In this document: positions 59,906 through 64,000 of the stretch, one piece after another
How the letters are laid out: the number at the start of each line of letters is the position of its first letter
How positions within the stretch are numbered: the stretch's first letter is position 1
From: Mantis religiosa
Taxonomy: Eukaryota > Arthropoda > Insecta > Mantodea > Mantidae
Length of the DNA: 64,000 nucleotides
Reading direction: 5' to 3'
NCBI GenBank assembly: GCA_030765055.1
Contig: CM060951.1
Location: forward strand, 47,102,129-47,166,128
Position numbers and translations under genes: made by a program
Notes under the pieces: model-generated
The model's input: the letters and a program-made list of their open reading frames with translations, nothing else
Told to the model about the DNA's origin: nothing
Databases searched by the model: none

Positions 59906-61557
59906 TTGGAGTTGGATTTGTCTACATTTTTGAAAGTTTTAAAAATTAAGAATAACGCGTATAAAACATTACGCTTCAGAATTAATTAGCAATAAAGTAA
60001 AAATGCCCCTGAAAAATAAAAACAGGACTCCTCTTCGCTTTGTATGTGAAAAGCGTAACAATTCGAACTTCTCTCTAAAAGTTTCGGTAATGTTAACTCA
60101 AAGTCAGTTTAATGTGCATTCTTTTCTTAGCTGCCTTTACTTGTCGTTTTTCTCTTACTTTTATGGTTCTGTACAACACAAAGATATATAACGGGAATAT
60201 ATCCTTTAAAGAAATTGAGAAACAAACTTTCAGAAATGTCCGTTTTCCTAACTTTGTTCGCCTCCCTTGACCGAAAAGAAAATGTTTATAGTTCAAGGAA
60301 ATCCTCAAAGACAATGAGAAACAAGCTGTCAGACGCTTCCTTTTTTATATCTTGCTGTTTGCTTTATTCCAGAGATAGACTTTTCCGTCTTTGACGGATG
60401 GCCATTCTCTGTTTTCAGATATCAGTTCTGCTTATTCTTTTTTGGATCATTTATTTTGCACAATTCTAGAACTTTTATTTCTACTGGAAAGTACAGTCTC
60501 TTAAAATACGACAAAGCTATCAAATTGATGAGTATACCAAATTAAAGCGAATGTTTAAACAGCTAAAATATACTCAACTGATTATCGTACATGTATGTTT
60601 CAAGGCTCTGTGTTAAGTGGTATTAAACCCTATTTTTTCTCTCTTGGCACACTATTCTTCCACCTAAGTTTCCTTCTGTTTTCTACTGACGATTAGTTGA
60701 CGTACAGTACATATTTCAATGGTAATATTTTCAGGCAGGTTTAATACGAAGGATCTTCCTATATACTTTTTATAAATATCACAATACATTTTTTTACCTA
60801 CTACATTTTATTCATGATTATGAATCCGTTAATTTGGCTATACTTTTCCAATAGATTAACATGAATAACTTTATTAAATAGTATCAGACAACAACTTATT
60901 TCAAGAGAGCTGAGTAGCACACGTAGCATTTCAGAGATTGGATCAAAGTTAACAGAGGTTAGCTACCACCAGTCAGTAATTGTCCTAGCTTTCTACCTTG
61001 AAATCAATTTTAGTTTACCATGTTTACATAAAGAAACCCCTCCGTTACTCATGTTCTAAAAAGAATTCATAATAATAGAAAATTTTACTGTAAGAAGTCT
61101 TGCATTTCAGCCATTTCTTAGTATTGTTGTTCAATTTATAATTCTATGGTTCTTTAACTTGTGTTCTATAAATATGTTCATAAAAGACCCAAATATAAGT
61201 CTTAGCTACACTTAAATTATTAATCTACCCAGTATTAATACTTCTACTTTTATTTTCCTTTCTACGTACAGTAAGAAAACGAATAATTGCATTTCACCTG
61301 AAATATGACATCGAGATTTCCCCCAAAATACGTGTTTTGAGACTGCTGAATATAATATTTTAAGGAAAATGTGTATGTCTGTGTATGTATATATGAACAG
61401 CATTTCTAAAACAAACAACTTGATACTGAAGCACATCATCATCCGAAGATAAAATTTTCAAAAGTATCCCATCACCCCAGAGTACCATTTAAATGGAACA
61501 TTCTCTAAGAAGATCTTTTCAATGCTCGTTGATCTGGAGGACATTTGCATACAGTAA
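59906..61557. other. AT-rich sequence without recognised features
   Basis: No recognised gene or repeat. 60180-60320 contains two related segments, AAGAAATTGAGAAACAA and AAGACAATGAGAAACAA, about 105 bp apart, a possible short direct duplication. Confidence 0.4.
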
Positions 61558-61934
61558 ACAGTAATAATATAAATATATAATAAGAACCCACGGCGCGACA
61601 GCCCTTAGAGGGCCAAGGCCTACCAACCCGACTGCCGGCCTCATGCCCACTTACGCAGGACAGAGGTGGACGATCATGCAACCGATACGGGGAGGAGATC
61701 TAGTCAGCATCTCGTCATCCCCCAGTCGGAATGTTGGTTTCCGTGACCAGAGCCGCTTACCTAGCGTAAGCTCCTCACTTTCCTCACGATGCTGAGTGGG
61801 CAACGGTCCAATACCCGGGACCTAAAATCCCCACCACAAAGGTGGGATCGAACCCGGGCCGCTTTCCGTGGTCAGGGACCAAGGCATGCTGCCTTAGCCC
61901 GCTCTGCCACGGCTCAGGACAGCAGACAGTAATA
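61558..61934 (-). mobile_element. SINE-E, near complete, with 9-bp TSD-like repeat
   Basis: The GC-rich body (about 61584-61840) and tRNA-like head on the minus strand have A box TGGCAGAGCGGG (61898-61909) and B box GGTTCGATCCC (about 61844-61854). The long extra segment between anticodon region and B box suggests a class II (Leu/Ser-type) tRNA parent. An AT-rich tail lies at the left. ACAGTAATA at 61558-61566 and 61926-61934 may be the target duplication. Well-preserved boxes and high GC indicate a young copy. Confidence 0.85.
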
Positions 61935-62724
61935 GACAAAATCTTACTGGAAACGCCCCCCCCCCCAAAAAAAAACAGTAGATTTTATCAATAATTTTAT
62001 CACGTAATTTATATCACATACATTTTCCCCCATAAAAATATATTTCAAGATAATTTTATTATTGGTTTGAATTTTCAAGTGCTTAGCTATACTGTTCTCA
62101 AACAGGAGAAGCATAATGCATTTGTTTTGATGTACTGGGCAGTCAAAGAGAATGCAATGCCAAAGCTCTTGCACAGTGACCACCGCTTTAAGGATTTGAC
62201 TACTGCTTATGTCCTACTCTATTTTATCCACAATATAATAAAACAATTTCTGCAAATGCATATCTTAACACATAATAGAAAATTAAAAGTTGTAATTTAT
62301 ACAAGAGTAGAGAATGGTATGTGAAAGCATCACATCAAATTTTTTCCTCTTTCTTCCACGTATTAGTAGGTACAGAAGCCATTGTATTCCAATAACAAGT
62401 GCAAATACACGTTTAAAGTTCAGCTACATAAAAATCTTTTTTCAAAAAGAGGTATAGATTGCCCAGGACATGAAGGCAAGCTTGAGGAATGTGTAACGTA
62501 ATCACTTTTTTTGCTGTTCCCACGGTGTTTATGCTCCCCTTACGAGTATGACAGGGATGGAAGATTCTTAAGAAGAATTGTCAAAGTACTAAAAGTGAGA
62601 TATATTTCATATATAGTATGAGTACCTAGTATGCTTAATTTATAAGAGTACTCACTCAACGATTTAATGTTCACCTTTCCTCAAAAAGCTTTTGAACCCT
62701 AAATTCGGGTCATCTTCAGTGAAG
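61935..62724. other. Sequence without recognised features
   Basis: C11 followed by A9 at 61956-61975. Otherwise AT-rich with no recognised gene. Confidence 0.45.
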
Positions 62725-63006
62725 TCTGCTTCAACTGCTGCTTGAGGACGATCTTCTCCCTCTCCAAGAATGTTAAGGCTCATGATTTCTGATGCCAACC
62801 TTTGGAAAAAGTTCCTCACACCCAGAGACAATACAATTCCAACCTGTTAATATCACAGGTGCCGACCATTCATCTGTGCCCAGTAAGATTTGTATCAATG
62901 TTCCATTTCCAAAGGTTGGCTTCAGAAATCAAGAGACCTCCAGTAAGCGGAGCCTTAACTTTCTTGGAGAGGAAGAAGATCGTCCTCAAGCAGTAGTTGA
63001 AGATGG
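62725..63006. repeat. Inverted duplication of a coding-like segment
   Basis: Left arm 62725-62808 (minus) and right arm 62906-63003 (plus) share TTTCCAAAGGTTGGC, ATTTCTGA, GTTAAGGCTC and TTGAGGACGATCTTCT in complementary order. The right arm has an extra stretch of about 15 bp (GACCTCCAGTAAGCG). Conceptual translation of both gives a shared peptide: SLNILGEGEDRPQAAVE in the left arm and SLNFLGEEEDRPQAVVE in the right. Changes are partly conservative, which suggests an originally coding sequence. The spacer is about 97 bp. Confidence 0.75.
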
Positions 63007-63009
63007 AAG

Positions 63010-64000
63010 GTTCGTTTGAAATACACAATTGTTGTCACATAGCTCACCCTATCGCTGCATTTACTGCAACAAGCATAATAGAGCAGGCAGCATTGGCGAC
63101 TTATGCACTCTCACACACACTCATTTCCCGGTAAACAGATCCGTTACCGGAGCAGATAAACAGTTCAAGCTCCTCTGCCCTTCATACCCCTGTAGCCTTC
63201 TTCTCGTGGGCATACAGTGAGACAAAGAAACAGAGAGAGAGGTTTTTTTAACTCCCTCTGAGTAGTTGTCAAAATGACTTAGGCGATATATGCAATATAC
63301 TATTTCAGACCTACGTTTAATGATCGTATTAAGTTTTTCTATACTTCACAAATATTTTAAATACCACACATTTTCCAAATTTAATTAACAATAAATTTTG
63401 TATTCTATACAACCAAGTCAGTTTCAAATGAATGGTTTTATATCTTCGTATTTTTAATACATACATCGATAAATACGAATATGGAGAATGGCCCCAATCG
63501 CAACTGCTTTAAATATGCCATTCATTCTGTCCTATTATCTACATATAAAGCAGTTCCATGTTTTGAAAAGAGCTGGAAATAGCATTGGAAAGAGTTGATA
63601 TAAAAAGCTTCACTTTAGTTTAAAACATAATTGTGGCCGTTAGGGTAAACAGCAGTTACAATAATAAATATATAAAAGCTTAAGGATTGGGGACGTAATC
63701 CGATTAGCTCCATATAAGCGCATGCGTGCGCCCTCCAGATGAATTCTATTATACCAGTTTTTTAAACAACTCCCTTCTATTTTATAAAAGCGAGTTCTTT
63801 TTTAATATTTTCAAAAACAACATTAACTTTACTGTAATATTCCCATAACTTTAACTATGGATGTTTTATATACCTCCCTTTTCTCACCCCATCCATAAGC
63901 AGACCTCTATGTAGTTTGCTAACTGTATCATCATCTGTGGCAATCGCTTTTCCTTTTTTTTTTCTTAATTATCGTCCATTTTGTTTCTATTCCTTTATTG
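63010..64000. other. AT-rich sequence without recognised features
   Basis: AGCGCATGCGTGCGCCC (63717-63733) contains an NRF-1-type palindrome without an adjacent gene. No gene or TE recognised to the window end. Confidence 0.4.

Noticed and set aside
63717..63733. NRF-1-type promoter element
   Set aside because: A single palindromic site in AT-rich DNA with no transcript evidence or coding sequence nearby in the window.

Overview
The window is eukaryotic, AT-rich and intergenic or repeat-dominated. It looks like part of a large insect genome. Cockroach-like (Blattodea) is my best guess, inferred only from the mix of dispersed elements: Jockey-type and APE-type LINEs, a Penelope-like element, mariner, PIF/Harbinger and Tc1-type relics, and very many tRNA-derived SINEs. 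I see no intact host protein-coding gene, no rRNA, no convincing functional tRNA gene and no prokaryotic feature. Most long open frames are artefacts of microsatellites or lie inside transposable elements (TEs).

Layout. 0-2 kb: a piece of a DNA transposon whose second, inverted copy lies at 56.3-57.8 kb, then a 600-bp compound (AAT)/(AACAAT)/(GAT) microsatellite. 5.4-6.5 kb: a decayed LINE reverse-transcriptase tail abutting 300 bp of (AAT)n. 11.5-12.0, 15.6-16.3 and 31.3-32.4 kb: three copies of one LINE lineage ending in different trinucleotide tails. Two have perfect 12-13 bp target-site duplications (TSDs); the third keeps its 5' leader and endonuclease start but has lost the reverse transcriptase. 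12.65-13.2 and about 20.9 kb: Tc1/mariner-superfamily transposase relics. 22.36-23.43 kb: a Penelope-like fragment with a GIY-YIG endonuclease between long inverted arms, each arm carrying a hammerhead-ribozyme-like motif. 25.4 kb: HARBI1-like N-terminal relic. 28.3-29.5 and 53.9-55.1 kb: two Jockey-type LINEs; the second is young, with a 14-bp TSD, poly(A) tail, YADD box and one frameshift. 30.76-31.25 kb: a 490-bp (GTAT)n array. 34.9-35.8 kb: a TA-flanked DD34D mariner deletion copy. 37.4-38.0 kb: a possible odorant-receptor relic. 62.7-63.0 kb: an inverted duplication of a coding-like segment.

SINEs fall into at least five groups. SINE-A has seven copies. SINE-B has a tRNA-Glu-like head and clear TSDs. 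SINE-C has a complementary tRNA-like acceptor stem. SINE-D is defined by a shared central domain. SINE-E has a class II tRNA-like head. The LINEs probably supply, or once supplied, the retrotransposition machinery for these SINEs, but I cannot pair particular partners from sequence alone.

The strongest candidates for a second look are the Penelope fragment with inverted hammerhead-bearing arms, the LINE copy with its endonuclease fused to its C-terminal region, the SINE enclosed by an inverted repeat at 41 kb, and the inverted coding-like duplication at 62.7 kb. Family names come from memory of motifs; no database search was run.
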